Below are positions 44,834 to 54,757 of a stretch of DNA of 64,000 bases, piece after piece. The notes beneath the pieces were generated by a model that saw only the letters and a program-made list of their open reading frames with translations, did not search any database and was not told where the DNA came from. The DNA is taken from the NCBI RefSeq assembly GCF_000409775.1, contig NZ_KE332388.1:134552-198551 (forward strand), in the 5' to 3' direction. How positions within the stretch are numbered: position 1 is the first letter of the stretch; the number at the start of each line of letters is the position of its first letter. This DNA comes from Litchfieldella anticariensis FP35 = DSM 16096. GTDB lineage: Bacteria; Pseudomonadota; Gammaproteobacteria; Pseudomonadales; Halomonadaceae. The translations under genes and the position numbers were made by a program.

Positions 44834-45463
44834 ATGAAGACCTTGGTGATTGGCGCCAATGGCAAGATTGGCCGCCAGTTTTGTGAACTCGCCGCACATG
44901 GCGGTATGGCGATCCGCGCCATGATTCGCCATACCGATCAGCAACCCTGGTTTCGGGAGAGGGGCATCGAGACGGTTCTCGGAGATCTCGAAGGCGATAT
45001 GCGCCAGGCCTTCAATGGCTGCGAGCAGGCCATCTTCACCGCTGGCTCGGGACCGCATACCGGTCCTGACAACACCCTGTTGATCGATCTGTATGGCGCG
45101 ATTCGCTCAATCGATCGCGCGGAAGAGCTGGGTCTGGAGCGCTTCATCATGGTCAGCGCCCTACGCGCCAGCGACCCGCTGGCGGCACCGGAGAAGCTAC
45201 GCCCCTATATGGCTGCCAAGTTTGCCGCCGATGCCTATCTGCGCTGTGCCAGGATTCCGCATGTGATCCTCAAGCCGGGACGCCTGACCGACGAACCAGC
45301 CACGCGTTTGGTGACCACTGCCGCCAGTCACGCCGAGAAGATGGAAGTGTCACGCGGCAACGTCGCCCATGCACTGGTCTACCTGACCCAGGCACGGACG
45401 CTCAAGAACCGTGAGTTCGACCTGTTGGATGGGCAGTCGAGCATCGCCATGGCGCTGTTATAG
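44834..45463 (+). CDS. NAD(P)-binding atypical SDR, YwnB-like
   Basis: 209 residues from the ATG at 44834, with AAGGAG upstream. The Rossmann start is KTLVIGANGKIGRQFCELA with G-x-x-G-x-x-G, followed by MIRHTDQQ, the DLEGDMRQAFNGCEQAIF segment and MVSALRASDP. This is the NmrA/YwnB-type subgroup, which often lacks a full catalytic Tyr-Lys pair (here YMAAKFAAD may serve). The substrate is unknown. It precedes the RNase II gene by 85 bases in the same direction. Confidence 0.8.
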   Translation: MKTLVIGANGKIGRQFCELAAHGGMAIRAMIRHTDQQPWFRERGIETVLGDLEGDMRQAFNGCEQAIFTAGSGPHTGPDNTLLIDLYGAIRSIDRAEELGLERFIMVSALRASDPLAAPEKLRPYMAAKFAADAYLRCARIPHVILKPGRLTDEPATRLVTTAASHAEKMEVSRGNVAHALVYLTQARTLKNREFDLLDGQSSIAMALL

Positions 45464-45548
45464 AAGCGGCTATAGAAATAGTGAATTGGCGCAGCCGGCC
45501 TGAATCCGTATAGTGGCCCTCTGTCCTCCCGCCAAGCAAAAGTGTCCG

Positions 45549-47489
45549 ATGCTGCAAAACAACGCGCTGCTTGCTCAGCTCAAGCAACAGATCCGCGATA
45601 ACACGCCCCGTGTCCAAGGCGTGATCAAAGCCACCGATAAGGGATTCGGCTTCCTCGAAACCGACAACGGCGAGTCCTACTTCGTGCCCCCTCCGGCCAT
45701 GAAGCAGGTACTGCACGGTGACCGTGTCGACGCCGTCCTCAAGGAGGACGGCGACAAGAAGAGCGTGGAACCGGAGACCCTGCTGGAGCCGGGCCTGGAA
45801 CGCTTCATCGCCCGTATCCAGAAGCGTGATGGCCGTCTGTCCGTGATACCCGACCACCCGTCGATCAAGAATGCGCTCAAGGCACGCATCAAGCGCAGCC
45901 TCGATGAGGAAAGCATCGGCGATGGCGACTGGGTGGTGGCACGCCTGGTGCGCCATCCACTCAAGCCCGACGATCGCGCCTTCTTCACCCAGATCGACGA
46001 ACTGGTGGTCAAGGCCGACGATCCAGCCGTGCCGTGGCGTGTGACCCTGGCTCGTCATGCGCTAGAGCAGGCGTCTCCCGAGGCTGGCAACGAGTGGCCG
46101 CTGCGTGACGAAGGCCTCCAACGCGAGGACCTGACGAGCGAGCCGTTCTTTACCATCGACAGCGAGAAGACCCGTGACATGGACGACGCCCTGCGCGTCG
46201 AGTCGCGCCCTGAAGGCGGCTGGCGCCTGACGGTGGCCATCGCTGACCCTACTGCCTATGTCGAGGAGAACCACGCCGCTGACCTGGAAGCCCGCACTCG
46301 AGCCTTCACGGTGTATCTGCCGGGCCAGAACGTCACTATGCTGCCTGAAGTACTGGCCGACGACCTGTGTTCTCTGTGGGAAGGTCAGGAGCGCCCCGTA
46401 TTGGCCTGTTCGCTCGACATCGATGCTGATGGCGGCCTAGGCGACTATCGCTTCTTCGCTGCGAGCATCCGCTCTCAAGCTCGCCTGATCTACGACCAGG
46501 TTTCCGACTGGCTGGAAAACAAGGGTGACTGGGCTCCGGTGGACGAGATCAGCGAGCAGCTCAAGGCACTCTCGGCATTGACCGAGGCACGCTCGGCCTG
46601 GCGTACCGAACATGCGCTGGTGTTCAAGGACCGCCCCGACTACGTCTTCGACCTCGACGATGCCGGCAATGTGTTGAATATTCGCACCGAGGAACGGCGC
46701 ATCGCCAACCGCATGATCGAAGAGTCGATGATCGCCGCCAATGCCTGCTGTGCCGATCTTCTCGCCGACAAGGTTGGCCATGGCATCTTCAACGTGCACC
46801 GCGCCTTCGAGCCGGACAAGGCCGATGCCGCCCTTGAGTTCCTGACCAGCCAGCAGATCGAGATCGAGCGCGAGGCCTTGCTCGAGCTGACCCGTTATCG
46901 CGAACTCAAGCGGGCTTTGGAAAGCCGCGACGATGCCTGGCTTGATGCACGCCTACGTCGCTTTCAAGGCTTCACCAGCATGTCCGCCCAGCCCGGCCCC
47001 CACTTTGGCTTGGGTCTGCCGGCCTATGCCACTTGGACCTCGCCGATCCGCAAGTACGGCGACATGGTCAACCACCGGCTGATAAAGCGTGTCCTCAAGG
47101 GAGAAAATGCTCCCACCGAGGCCAGTGCTGCACTGACCGAACAGCTCACTGAGCGTCGGCGCCTCAACCGCATGGCTGAACGTGACGTCAAGGACTGGCT
47201 GTACGTACGCTTCCTCACCGAGGCCGCCAAGCAGCAACAGGAGTTCGACGCCGAGATCGTCGATATCCGCCGTGGCGGCATGCGCGTACGCCTGACTGCC
47301 AACGGCGCCACTGCCTTCGTGCCAGCCCCTCTGCTGCATAGCGACCGCGACAAGGTGGCCATCGACGACAAAGAGGGCCGGGTACAGATCGAGGGTGAGG
47401 AACGCTTCAAGCTCGGCGACATGATTCGCGTGGCACTTACCGAAGCCCGTGAGGAAACCCGCTCGCTGGTGGCCCGTCCCGCGGCCTGA
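45549..47489 (+). CDS. rnb: Exoribonuclease II
   Basis: 646 residues, the length of E. coli RNase II (644). Two N-terminal cold-shock domains (GVIKATDKGFGFLETDNGESYFVPP, then about 85-170), the RNB catalytic domain with Asp204, Asp210, Asp212 and Asp213 in FTIDSEKTRDMDDALR, and a C-terminal S1 domain (EFDAEIVDIRRGGMRVRLTANGATAFVP). It degrades single-stranded RNA 3' to 5' in the cytoplasm. RNase R is longer and has a basic tail, missing here. The ribosome site before the ATG is weak. A terminator follows. Confidence 0.93.
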   Translation: MLQNNALLAQLKQQIRDNTPRVQGVIKATDKGFGFLETDNGESYFVPPPAMKQVLHGDRVDAVLKEDGDKKSVEPETLLEPGLERFIARIQKRDGRLSVIPDHPSIKNALKARIKRSLDEESIGDGDWVVARLVRHPLKPDDRAFFTQIDELVVKADDPAVPWRVTLARHALEQASPEAGNEWPLRDEGLQREDLTSEPFFTIDSEKTRDMDDALRVESRPEGGWRLTVAIADPTAYVEENHAADLEARTRAFTVYLPGQNVTMLPEVLADDLCSLWEGQERPVLACSLDIDADGGLGDYRFFAASIRSQARLIYDQVSDWLENKGDWAPVDEISEQLKALSALTEARSAWRTEHALVFKDRPDYVFDLDDAGNVLNIRTEERRIANRMIEESMIAANACCADLLADKVGHGIFNVHRAFEPDKADAALEFLTSQQIEIEREALLELTRYRELKRALESRDDAWLDARLRRFQGFTSMSAQPGPHFGLGLPAYATWTSPIRKYGDMVNHRLIKRVLKGENAPTEASAALTEQLTERRRLNRMAERDVKDWLYVRFLTEAAKQQQEFDAEIVDIRRGGMRVRLTANGATAFVPAPLLHSDRDKVAIDDKEGRVQIEGEERFKLGDMIRVALTEAREETRSLVARPAA

Positions 47490-47510
47490 CGTCTCTCATT
47501 TCGAGACGCT

Positions 47511-47540
47511 AAAACGGCGGCCCTACGGGTCGCCGTTTTT
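47511..47540 (+). terminator. Rho-independent terminator of rnb
   Basis: AAAACGGCG/CGCCGTTTT stem around a short loop, ending in five T, 22 bases past the RNase II stop. Confidence 0.88.
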
Positions 47541-47604
47541 CATTGCGTCATCACTCATTCGTTGTCGCTGAATTGTCGTATTACGCCATTACCCTGAGGC
47601 CAGG

Positions 47605-48747
47605 ATGCCGATTGCCTGGGAGATGGCCTTGCATATTGCCGATATCACCATGTTTCATGCCCCCAGCAGCGGTGGCGTCAGAACCTACCTGCAAGCCAAG
47701 CACCGGTACCTGGCCCAGTCGAAGGATATCGATGCCAGCCTGCTGATTCCCGGTAGTGAACGCCTAAGCCTGGGAGCGCTGCAAACCCTGCCGGCTTTAC
47801 GCCTGCCGCTGGGACGAGATTATCGATTCCCCCTACGCCGTCGTCCTTGGCGCGATGCGTTGGTCGAACTGCAACCCGATGTGATCGAGGCCGGTGATCC
47901 CTATGTCACTGCCTGGGCGGCATTGGAGGCCGGTCAGGTATTGGGAGTGCCAGTCATCGGCTTCTACCATTCCGACCTGCCACGCTTGATGGGAGATCGC
48001 TTCGGCCAGCCCGTGTCACGACGTCTGAAACGCTATGTCGCCGACCTTTACCAACGCTTCGACAGCGTGATGGCCCCCTGCCGTTCGATGGCCGACCGGC
48101 TGCAAGCGTGGGGAGTGGAAAACGTTCGCGTCCAACCGCTTGGCGTCGACGTGGATACGTTCCATCCTCGGCGTCGCAGCCCCGAGCTACGGGACTGGCT
48201 GGGTATGCGGGACTCGCAACGTCTACTGGTCTTCGCCGGGCGCAACTCCCGGGAGAAAAACATCGATGTTCTTTTCACAACGGCACGCTTGCTCGGCCCG
48301 CACTATCACTTGCTGGTACTGGGGCCGGGCATGCCAACCCGTACACCTGGCAACGTGACCGTCGTCAATCGCTGCTGCAACCCCAATGAAGTGGCGCGCG
48401 CCTTGGCCAGCGCCGACGCCATGATACATGCGGGAACCCGCGAGACATTCGGACTGGTCGCTCTCGAGGCCATGGCCAGCGGCTTGCCAGTAGTAGCGGC
48501 ACGGGCCGGTGCGCTGGCGGAGAATGTTCCTCTCGGTTGTGGCGTCCTTTGTGAACCCCACTCTCCCGAGGCCATGGCACGAGCAGTGAACGAACTGTTC
48601 CTCAACGATGCCGCCGCCATGGGGCGACATGCTCGCCGGCATGTCGAACGACACTTTAGTTGGCCGCAGGTCATCGCGGCCCTGCTGGACCATTATCGAG
48701 ACGTTATCGGTATCACACCCGGAGATGGGCAACGCCAGTATGGATAG
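47605..48747 (+). CDS. Family 4 glycosyltransferase
   Basis: 380 residues, GT-B fold. N-terminal acceptor domain begins IADITMFHAPSSGGVRTYLQAK. The C-terminal donor domain holds the retaining-enzyme pattern E-x7-E in HAGTRETFGLVALEAMASGLPVV, with VFAGRNSREKNIDVLF before it. It probably adds a sugar, perhaps mannose, to a lipid or surface glycan. Its ATG has no strong ribosome site; the ATG at 47626 could be the start. The membrane protein gene follows after 44 bases, so the two may form an operon for a surface lipid. Confidence 0.85.
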   Translation: MPIAWEMALHIADITMFHAPSSGGVRTYLQAKHRYLAQSKDIDASLLIPGSERLSLGALQTLPALRLPLGRDYRFPLRRRPWRDALVELQPDVIEAGDPYVTAWAALEAGQVLGVPVIGFYHSDLPRLMGDRFGQPVSRRLKRYVADLYQRFDSVMAPCRSMADRLQAWGVENVRVQPLGVDVDTFHPRRRSPELRDWLGMRDSQRLLVFAGRNSREKNIDVLFTTARLLGPHYHLLVLGPGMPTRTPGNVTVVNRCCNPNEVARALASADAMIHAGTRETFGLVALEAMASGLPVVAARAGALAENVPLGCGVLCEPHSPEAMARAVNELFLNDAAAMGRHARRHVERHFSWPQVIAALLDHYRDVIGITPGDGQRQYG

Positions 48748-48791
48748 ATGGACTCTGTGCCTGATACGGGGACTTTTGCTCTCCTTGTCCC

Positions 48792-49784
48792 ATGAACTTA
48801 CTGTGTAGCCGCTACGTCATTCTCCTGGCCACCGCATTGGCCGTGACACTCCTGGTCCCACTGGCACTGGGAGGAACCGGCCTACTTGACACTCTAGCGA
48901 TATTCCCCGGTAGCCAATTGGTCTACATGCTGGGGTTGGTTCTAGTGTGCTGGAATCTCAATGCCTTGAGGCTACGACTGCTACTGGCCGGACGCGCGGG
49001 GCATCTCGGCCAGTGTCGTGCCGTAGCCATGGTAATGGCTACCGAATTTGCCATCTGCGCCACGCCCGGCGGCAGTGGCGGCCCCGTAACGCTACTCGCC
49101 CTGTTGGCTCGACGCGGCCTGCGACCGGCACGTGCCTCGGCGATCTTCATGGTCGATCAACTCAGCGATCTGTTGTTCTTTCTCATCGCCATGCTTGGCG
49201 TCATCACTCATGTCATGTTCTCGACGCTGGAGTGGCAATACGAAGGACTGGTGGGTTTGTCAACACTGTCACTACTCATCCTGCTGCTGGCATCCTGGTG
49301 GGTGATACGTCACCTGCCGGTCCTGCTACGCCTAGGCAATGCCTTCCTGATACGCCTGGGCATTCCCCTGCAACGCCGCCGAGGGCTTGGAAGACATCTC
49401 CTTCATTTTCGTCACGCGTTGCAGGTGACCTTGCAACTCCCGCGTTCCACCCTGACGGCAATTTTCACTCTCTGTGCCATGCACTGGTTACTACGTTACA
49501 GCGTGCTGTATCTTGCCATCCAAGGTCTTGGCGCTTCACTGGACTGGGGCTGGACGTTCATGGTGCAGATGCTGTCCATGGCGGCTGGTCAACTGAGCCT
49601 ACTGCCCGGCGGAGCCGGAGGTGCCGAACTGACGTCCAGTGCGTTGCTCATTCCATCGATCGGTCAGCAACAGGCCACTGCCGCCGTGACGATCTGGCGC
49701 TTCGTCACTTATCACTTCTACCTGTTGGCCGGCGCCCCGGCGTTCCTCACCTTGGCCGGACGGATCCTGTGGAGACCCGCTTGA
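48792..49784 (+). CDS. Lysylphosphatidylglycerol-synthase-like (UPF0104) membrane protein
   Basis: 330 residues, about eight helices. Matches the LPG_synthase_TM / YbhN family: LVLVCWNLNALRLRLLL, the conserved ATPGGSGGP turn, and MAAGQLSLLPGGAGGAELTSSALL. In MprF the related domain flips lipids, but these standalone proteins are of unsettled function. Placed after a glycosyltransferase, it may move a glycolipid product, which is inference. No catalytic GNAT-like domain is fused. Confidence 0.85.
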   Translation: MNLLCSRYVILLATALAVTLLVPLALGGTGLLDTLAIFPGSQLVYMLGLVLVCWNLNALRLRLLLAGRAGHLGQCRAVAMVMATEFAICATPGGSGGPVTLLALLARRGLRPARASAIFMVDQLSDLLFFLIAMLGVITHVMFSTLEWQYEGLVGLSTLSLLILLLASWWVIRHLPVLLRLGNAFLIRLGIPLQRRRGLGRHLLHFRHALQVTLQLPRSTLTAIFTLCAMHWLLRYSVLYLAIQGLGASLDWGWTFMVQMLSMAAGQLSLLPGGAGGAELTSSALLIPSIGQQQATAAVTIWRFVTYHFYLLAGAPAFLTLAGRILWRPA

Positions 49785-49925
49785 TACGATGACCCATGCT
49801 TCCATCATCCAACTCGCCATGACGATTTCTTTGTGGCATCTTAGTATGAGAAGAACTAGTCAGTGAATGACTAACGGCATACGACACAAATCCGTTTTGT
49901 CATATCATAGCGGGGACCTTTCATC

Positions 49926-52007
49926 ATGGCTGCACGCTGGGGGCTGCGAGGCAAGTCGGTCGCGACCTTGCTGCTGGCCTGTATTCTGTCCTTGATACCC
50001 GCCGCCATTATCGGCTGGCAGGCCATCGACGACATTCGTCGACACTTCGCCAACGCCTACGCCGAAAATTATACCTTGCTGCACATGCAGAAGATCCTTG
50101 CTCCGGTATCGCGAGAGTTAGCCCTATCACAGCGCTTCGCCGATTCCGTAGTGACCCGCGAATGGCTCGAGAACGAATCAGACCCCGCCAGGAAGGCCCG
50201 CTTTACCAAGGAGGCCGAAGGCTATCGCCGCGCTTTCGCCGACCATTCCTATTTCGTCATCGACCATGACAGTGGCGATTACTATTTCGTCGATGACGAG
50301 CGGCCCAACCTGGAATCGCCCAGCTATCGGCTCAATGCCAACGACCCGGAAGACGCCTGGTACTTCCAGACCACGAGCAGCAACGAGCCGTACAACCTGA
50401 ATGTCAACATCGACCACAAGCTTGGTGTCACCAAGGTGTGGTTCAACGTCGTGGTTCAAGGCGAACGAGGCCCACTGGGGCTTGCTGGTACGGGACTCGA
50501 TCTTAGCCAGTTTCTCGATGAATTCATTCGCGACGAGGCGCCGGGGCTGACTCCGATGATCGTCGACCGTCATGGCGCCTTGCAGGCTCATCCTTCACCG
50601 GAACGCATCGCCTTCAGTTCCGGCGTCAGCGATGGCGACGTCGACGAGCAACAGACCGTCCAGTCCCTTCTGAGCGATACCGAGGAGCGGGAGCGTCTAA
50701 CCGATGCCATGCAAGCCTCTCGGCAGTCACCCGAAGACGTTCAGACACTATGGGCGACCCTCGATCAGCGCGAGCGCCTGCTTTCGGTCGGCTACATCCC
50801 CGAACTCGACTGGCATCTGATTACGGCACTCGACCTCAGCGTTGCCCCGATCCTCGAACGTCACTGGCTATGGCCACTGCTCGTCGCCCTGACCCTGGTT
50901 CTGGGTATCCTGCTAATGGCGTTCGCCTATGCTACCGAGCGACTGATTCTTTCCCCTCTGAATCGACTGAAACTCTCGGCCCAGGCCATTGCCGCCGGCA
51001 ACTACGAGTCATCGCTTCCCACCGCGCGTAACGACGAGATCGGCGAATTGTCGCAGGCCTTCTCGCACATGGCGGGCCAAGTCGAGCGTCATACCCAGGA
51101 ACTGGAAAGCAAGGTTCGAGAACGCACTCAAGAATTGGAACGGGCAAATGCCGAAATGGCCGCGGCGCACAAGAAAATCGATGATTCGTTGCAATACGCC
51201 AGCATCATTCAGCGCGCCATCCTGCCCGATAGGCAACTCGATCTCCATCTCGAACACCTCTATGGGGTGCTGTGGAAGCCTCGCGATACGGTGGGTGGGG
51301 ATTTCTATATTTTCCGTGCTCACGGCAAAGGCTATCTGCTGGGTGTGGTCGACTGTGCCGGTCATGGTGTCCCGGGGTCGCTGATGACCATGCTGGCACG
51401 CGCGACCATCGACCATGCCATTCTCCAGGTCGGAGCCGAAGACCCTGCCGCCATCCTCAATGAAACCGACCGCCAGTGTCGCGATGTACTGCGTCCCGAC
51501 CAATTGCCCGCGTCTATTGCGACCAACATGGATATCGGTCTGGTGTGGGTGAATCTCGAGGAACGACAGTTGACCTTCGCCGGTGCCAAGATCGGACTTT
51601 ACACCAGCGATGGAACCTCTCTGGAGCAACTGCCGGGCCATAAGCGCGCACTCGGCCACAAGCGCCGTGTCACCTATCGCAATCAGACCGCACCGCTACA
51701 CTTGGGGTGGACCTATTCACTGTGTACCGACGGCTTTCTCGATCAGGCAGGTGGGGAAACCGGGTTTGGCTTCGGTCAAGGACGTTTCGAATCCATCTTG
51801 AAATCCAACGCCCATCGTCCGCTGTCCGAGCAGATGAGAAATTTCGAGGCCGAATTGCTCGCCTACCAAGGCAATCTGCCACAGCGTGATGATATCACCG
51901 TCCTCGGTTTTCGTTTCACACAGGACAACTGTGTTCCGGAGCATGACAGGCACCTGGCGCCAATATCCGACTCCTCTACCTCACACAACCCCGGCCAGGA
52001 CGAATAA
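49926..52007 (+). CDS. siaA: Membrane PP2C-like phosphatase SiaA
   Basis: 693 residues. Helix 1 (about 13-32), a periplasmic dCache-like sensor (to about 308), helix 2 (LWPLLVALTLVLGILLMAFAYA), a HAMP domain (SPLNRLKLSAQAIAAGNYESSLP), a coiled coil (VERHTQELESKVRERTQELE), then a SpoIIE/PPM phosphatase with metal-binding GGDFYIF, DCAGHGVPG, SLCTDGFLDQ and RDDITVLGF. In P. aeruginosa, SiaA dephosphorylates SiaC and so switches diguanylate cyclase SiaD on. It is the first gene of siaABCD, spaced 18 bases from siaB. Confidence 0.92.
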   Translation: MAARWGLRGKSVATLLLACILSLIPAAIIGWQAIDDIRRHFANAYAENYTLLHMQKILAPVSRELALSQRFADSVVTREWLENESDPARKARFTKEAEGYRRAFADHSYFVIDHDSGDYYFVDDERPNLESPSYRLNANDPEDAWYFQTTSSNEPYNLNVNIDHKLGVTKVWFNVVVQGERGPLGLAGTGLDLSQFLDEFIRDEAPGLTPMIVDRHGALQAHPSPERIAFSSGVSDGDVDEQQTVQSLLSDTEERERLTDAMQASRQSPEDVQTLWATLDQRERLLSVGYIPELDWHLITALDLSVAPILERHWLWPLLVALTLVLGILLMAFAYATERLILSPLNRLKLSAQAIAAGNYESSLPTARNDEIGELSQAFSHMAGQVERHTQELESKVRERTQELERANAEMAAAHKKIDDSLQYASIIQRAILPDRQLDLHLEHLYGVLWKPRDTVGGDFYIFRAHGKGYLLGVVDCAGHGVPGSLMTMLARATIDHAILQVGAEDPAAILNETDRQCRDVLRPDQLPASIATNMDIGLVWVNLEERQLTFAGAKIGLYTSDGTSLEQLPGHKRALGHKRRVTYRNQTAPLHLGWTYSLCTDGFLDQAGGETGFGFGQGRFESILKSNAHRPLSEQMRNFEAELLAYQGNLPQRDDITVLGFRFTQDNCVPEHDRHLAPISDSSTSHNPGQDE

Positions 52008-52025
52008 ACCATCATAGGAGGTGTC

Positions 52026-52559
52026 ATGGACCTGTTAAGCATGCGTGAAAACTATCTCAGCCAGCGCATCATGTTGTGCTTCAATGGCCCCATTTCGCGC
52101 AGCCTGATCGAAGAGATCGGTAATGCCCTGCGCAATTACCTGAACTCTCAACAGGTCACGCCCTCTGCCTCAATGGATGTCTTCGCTGCCTATATCGAGA
52201 TGACCCAGAACATTCGCCATTATGCACGCCTGCAGGGATATGACGAGGAAGGGGCTTCCGCCACCGTCGCGGTGGCCAGAAACGAACAAGGGCACTACAT
52301 GGTATCGGCTGGCAACCTCGTCGAGATGGAGGACGGAAAGAAACTGGTCGAGACCATCGAGACGTTAGCCGGCCTCGACAAGCAGGAACTGAAAAAAGCC
52401 TACAAGCAGCAGCTCCGCCAGCCCCGCGAGGAAGGTTCCAACTCCGGTGCCGGCTTGGGCCTGCTCGATATCGCGCGCAAGTCCAGCCAGCCCATGCAGG
52501 CCTCGCTCAAGGCGTTGCCCGATGGGCGTGGATTCTTTAGTTTAACCGCCACTATTTGA
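52026..52559 (+). CDS. siaB: SiaB, kinase-like partner protein
   Basis: 177 residues, AGGAGG before the ATG. It has a Bergerat-type (GHKL) kinase-like fold: FNGPISRSLIEEIGNALRNYLNS, EMTQNIRHYARLQ with the N-box-like Asn, and GSNSGAGLGLLDIARKS as the G-box. In P. aeruginosa, SiaB phosphorylates SiaC and opposes SiaA. It is the second gene of the operon. Confidence 0.92.
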   Translation: MDLLSMRENYLSQRIMLCFNGPISRSLIEEIGNALRNYLNSQQVTPSASMDVFAAYIEMTQNIRHYARLQGYDEEGASATVAVARNEQGHYMVSAGNLVEMEDGKKLVETIETLAGLDKQELKKAYKQQLRQPREEGSNSGAGLGLLDIARKSSQPMQASLKALPDGRGFFSLTATI

Positions 52560-52577
52560 CCCTGCCGAGTAAGCATT

Positions 52578-52967
52578 ATGACCATCGACTTGAATATCCC
52601 CGGCAGCCAGTCTACCCCTACCATTCGGAGCGATTGGCAAGCTGGCCTTCTCACCATGCAGGGAGACTCTTATCCCGAAAACTCCTATGAGCTCTTCGAT
52701 CAAGTCATCGGCTGGGTCGAACACTTCATCGGTCAAGAGACTCGCCCGCTCTCGCTGGAACTAGGGCTGGTCTATCTCAATACCAGCTCGGTCAAGGCCA
52801 TGATGGATATCTTCGACCTCCTCGAGGAAGCCCATCTCAACGGTCGCGACATCAGTGTCACTTGGCGCTACGATCCACGCAACGAACGCATCGCCGAGCT
52901 GGCCGACGAGTTTCGCGAGGACTGCACCTTTCCCTTCGCGATCACACCGACCCAGGTCGAAGCATGA
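52578..52967 (+). CDS. siaC: SiaC, DUF1987 regulator
   Basis: 129 residues. The family block LELGLVYLNTSSVKAMMDIFDLLEEAHLNG holds Thr69, equivalent to the phosphorylated Thr68 of P. aeruginosa SiaC. The unphosphorylated protein binds and activates SiaD. The stop overlaps the siaD start by four bases, so production of the two is coupled. Confidence 0.92.
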   Translation: MTIDLNIPGSQSTPTIRSDWQAGLLTMQGDSYPENSYELFDQVIGWVEHFIGQETRPLSLELGLVYLNTSSVKAMMDIFDLLEEAHLNGRDISVTWRYDPRNERIAELADEFREDCTFPFAITPTQVEA

Positions 52968-53758
52968 CACGCGAAAAGACGGAACTGCTGACATGGGTCG
53001 AGTCGCTGCTCGCCGACCCTACCTATGCTCAGGATCCACTACGCGAGGCCTTGGAACGTCTCTATCTTCACCATCTCGAAGAGAAGGCCAGCCTCGAGCG
53101 CATGGTCAGCATCTCAGACAACTTCCAGCGCTACGCCCGGGAAGACCAACTATCCGTCCGGCAGCGTTATGACAAGGCTTTGCAGCGTCAGGAGAAACTA
53201 TCGCGCATTTCAGATGGCTTCCAACAGCTCATGCGCGAACACAACATCGCGCTCAAGGAAGATTCGACCCATGATCCCCTGACGGGCCTACCGAACCGGC
53301 GCATGATCGGTGAGCGGCTCGAACGAGATTCGAAAGATGCCAGTCAGCGGGCCCAGGGCTATACCCTCGCCATGCTCGACATCGACCACTTCAAGCAGAT
53401 CAATGACCGCCATGGTCATGAGATCGGTGATCAGGTGCTGGTGGCTATCGCCCAAATCATCCAACAGGAATTGCGCGAATACGACCTCTGCGCTCGCTGG
53501 GGAGGCGAGGAATTCCTGCTGCTACTGGCCAATACGCGTCTCGAGGAAGGTCGAACCATAGTCAATCGCCTGCGCCAACGCTTGTCCAAGGCTCCCATCA
53601 CAGTCGGCGATGTCACGCTATCAGTCACCGCCAGTGCCGGGCTCAGTGAACATCATGTTGGCGAAGATCCGCTCCATGAAACCCTTCTGCGTGCCGATCA
53701 GGCGTTATTGCGCGCAAAACGTGGCGGTCGCGATCGCAGTTGCACCAGCATTCCCTGA
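52964..53758 (+). CDS. siaD: Diguanylate cyclase SiaD
   Basis: 264 residues. An N-terminal coiled-coil SiaC-binding region (about 1-95; LEEKASLERMVSISDNFQRYAREDQ) precedes a GGDEF domain. The active-site signature is GGEEF (180-184), with DPLTGLPNRR and LDIDHFKQINDRHGHEIGD. An inhibitory I-site R-x-x-D is at 171-174 (REYD), five residues before GGEEF, so product feedback is expected. It makes cyclic di-GMP, raising aggregation and biofilm formation. Last gene of siaABCD. Confidence 0.93.
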   Translation: MTREKTELLTWVESLLADPTYAQDPLREALERLYLHHLEEKASLERMVSISDNFQRYAREDQLSVRQRYDKALQRQEKLSRISDGFQQLMREHNIALKEDSTHDPLTGLPNRRMIGERLERDSKDASQRAQGYTLAMLDIDHFKQINDRHGHEIGDQVLVAIAQIIQQELREYDLCARWGGEEFLLLLANTRLEEGRTIVNRLRQRLSKAPITVGDVTLSVTASAGLSEHHVGEDPLHETLLRADQALLRAKRGGRDRSCTSIP

Positions 53759-53784
53759 CGTGTCGTACAACTCTGTTCTTCCGA

Positions 53785-54651
53785 TTACCCGAAACGCCTT
53801 GCCTTTTCCGCCGTCCAGTCGACTTCAGGACCACGCATGCCATGACCACCCCGATAAGGGGCATACTCCGGCTGCCGCCAGCCCTGCAGTACAGCATCTT
53901 CGAGCTTGAAGACTTCAACCCCAATAGGATGGCAGGTCACCAGTGGATCGCGTGCGTTAGGCCCCCACAAATCCACCGATAGATCGCCCCCCGGGCAACA
54001 AGAAAGCGCACACAACAGATCTATCTCGGCAAACAGCTCGAGATAGTCACCCTCGCGTGCCGGACACGCCTTCATGAAGTACTGATCATCGTCGTTCAGG
54101 CCGGTGCACTGAAATACGTTCAGAACATCGTGAACGTCGAACTCGGTCAACCCGAAGGGGGCCACGGCCCGTACCAGATTCGAGTGGCAGTGGTGGTCGA
54201 AGTCCTCCCCAGTAAGCAGTCGATTGACGTAGGGGTCACAGCGGGTGCCCAGCAGGTCGTGTACCCGCCCACCTTCGTCATCCACGCCATAGCTGGCCAA
54301 CGTATCGTCAATGATGGTCGCCATGGGACGCAGATAAGGCAACGTGGACCACAGGCGGTCAAACGTCGAGACATGCGCCCGCTGCAGTTGTCGGGTGCGC
54401 GACGCCCAGAAACGTTCGCGTGGATTAAGCAGATGCCACAGGTTGAAGTCGCCCACCTGGGGCCCTTCCAGCGTAGAAAGTCGCAATACATGGCCGGCAG
54501 GTACTCGCCAGGCGCGACCATCTCGAATCGGCACGATCAGTTGCGCCACACGAGTGCGGACGGCAGGGTCGGTCAGGCGGGAATAGAAATCACGATCGAC
54601 ATCCAGTACCGACCCTTTTGTCGCCTGGTAGGCGGCAGGTACCTTGGCCAT
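53785..54651 (-). CDS. DUF1989 (urea-carboxylase-associated-like) protein
   Basis: 288 residues from the ATG at 54651, with GGAG upstream; an ATG at 54684 is less good. The family pattern is visible: WRVPAGHVLRLSTLEGPQVGDFNLWHLLNPRE, then HCHSNLVRAVAPFG, VLNVFQCTGLNDDDQYFMKACPAREGDYLELFAEIDLLCALSCCPGGDLS. It has His and Cys residues suggesting a metal site. Members are linked to urea or nucleobase nitrogen use by context, but no urea genes lie nearby. It converges on siaD with 26 bases between stops and has its own start. Function here unknown. Confidence 0.8.
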   Translation of the reverse strand: MAKVPAAYQATKGSVLDVDRDFYSRLTDPAVRTRVAQLIVPIRDGRAWRVPAGHVLRLSTLEGPQVGDFNLWHLLNPRERFWASRTRQLQRAHVSTFDRLWSTLPYLRPMATIIDDTLASYGVDDEGGRVHDLLGTRCDPYVNRLLTGEDFDHHCHSNLVRAVAPFGLTEFDVHDVLNVFQCTGLNDDDQYFMKACPAREGDYLELFAEIDLLCALSCCPGGDLSVDLWGPNARDPLVTCHPIGVEVFKLEDAVLQGWRQPEYAPYRGGHGMRGPEVDWTAEKARRFG

Positions 54652-54757
54652 GCAGGTCTCCTGAATCGCTTGGGGATAGTCCACCCCACCAAGCCTAACG
54701 GATCCCGCTCATTCCGGCCGCTCTTTCGATCAACGTTTCACGACACTGTCGGTGTTC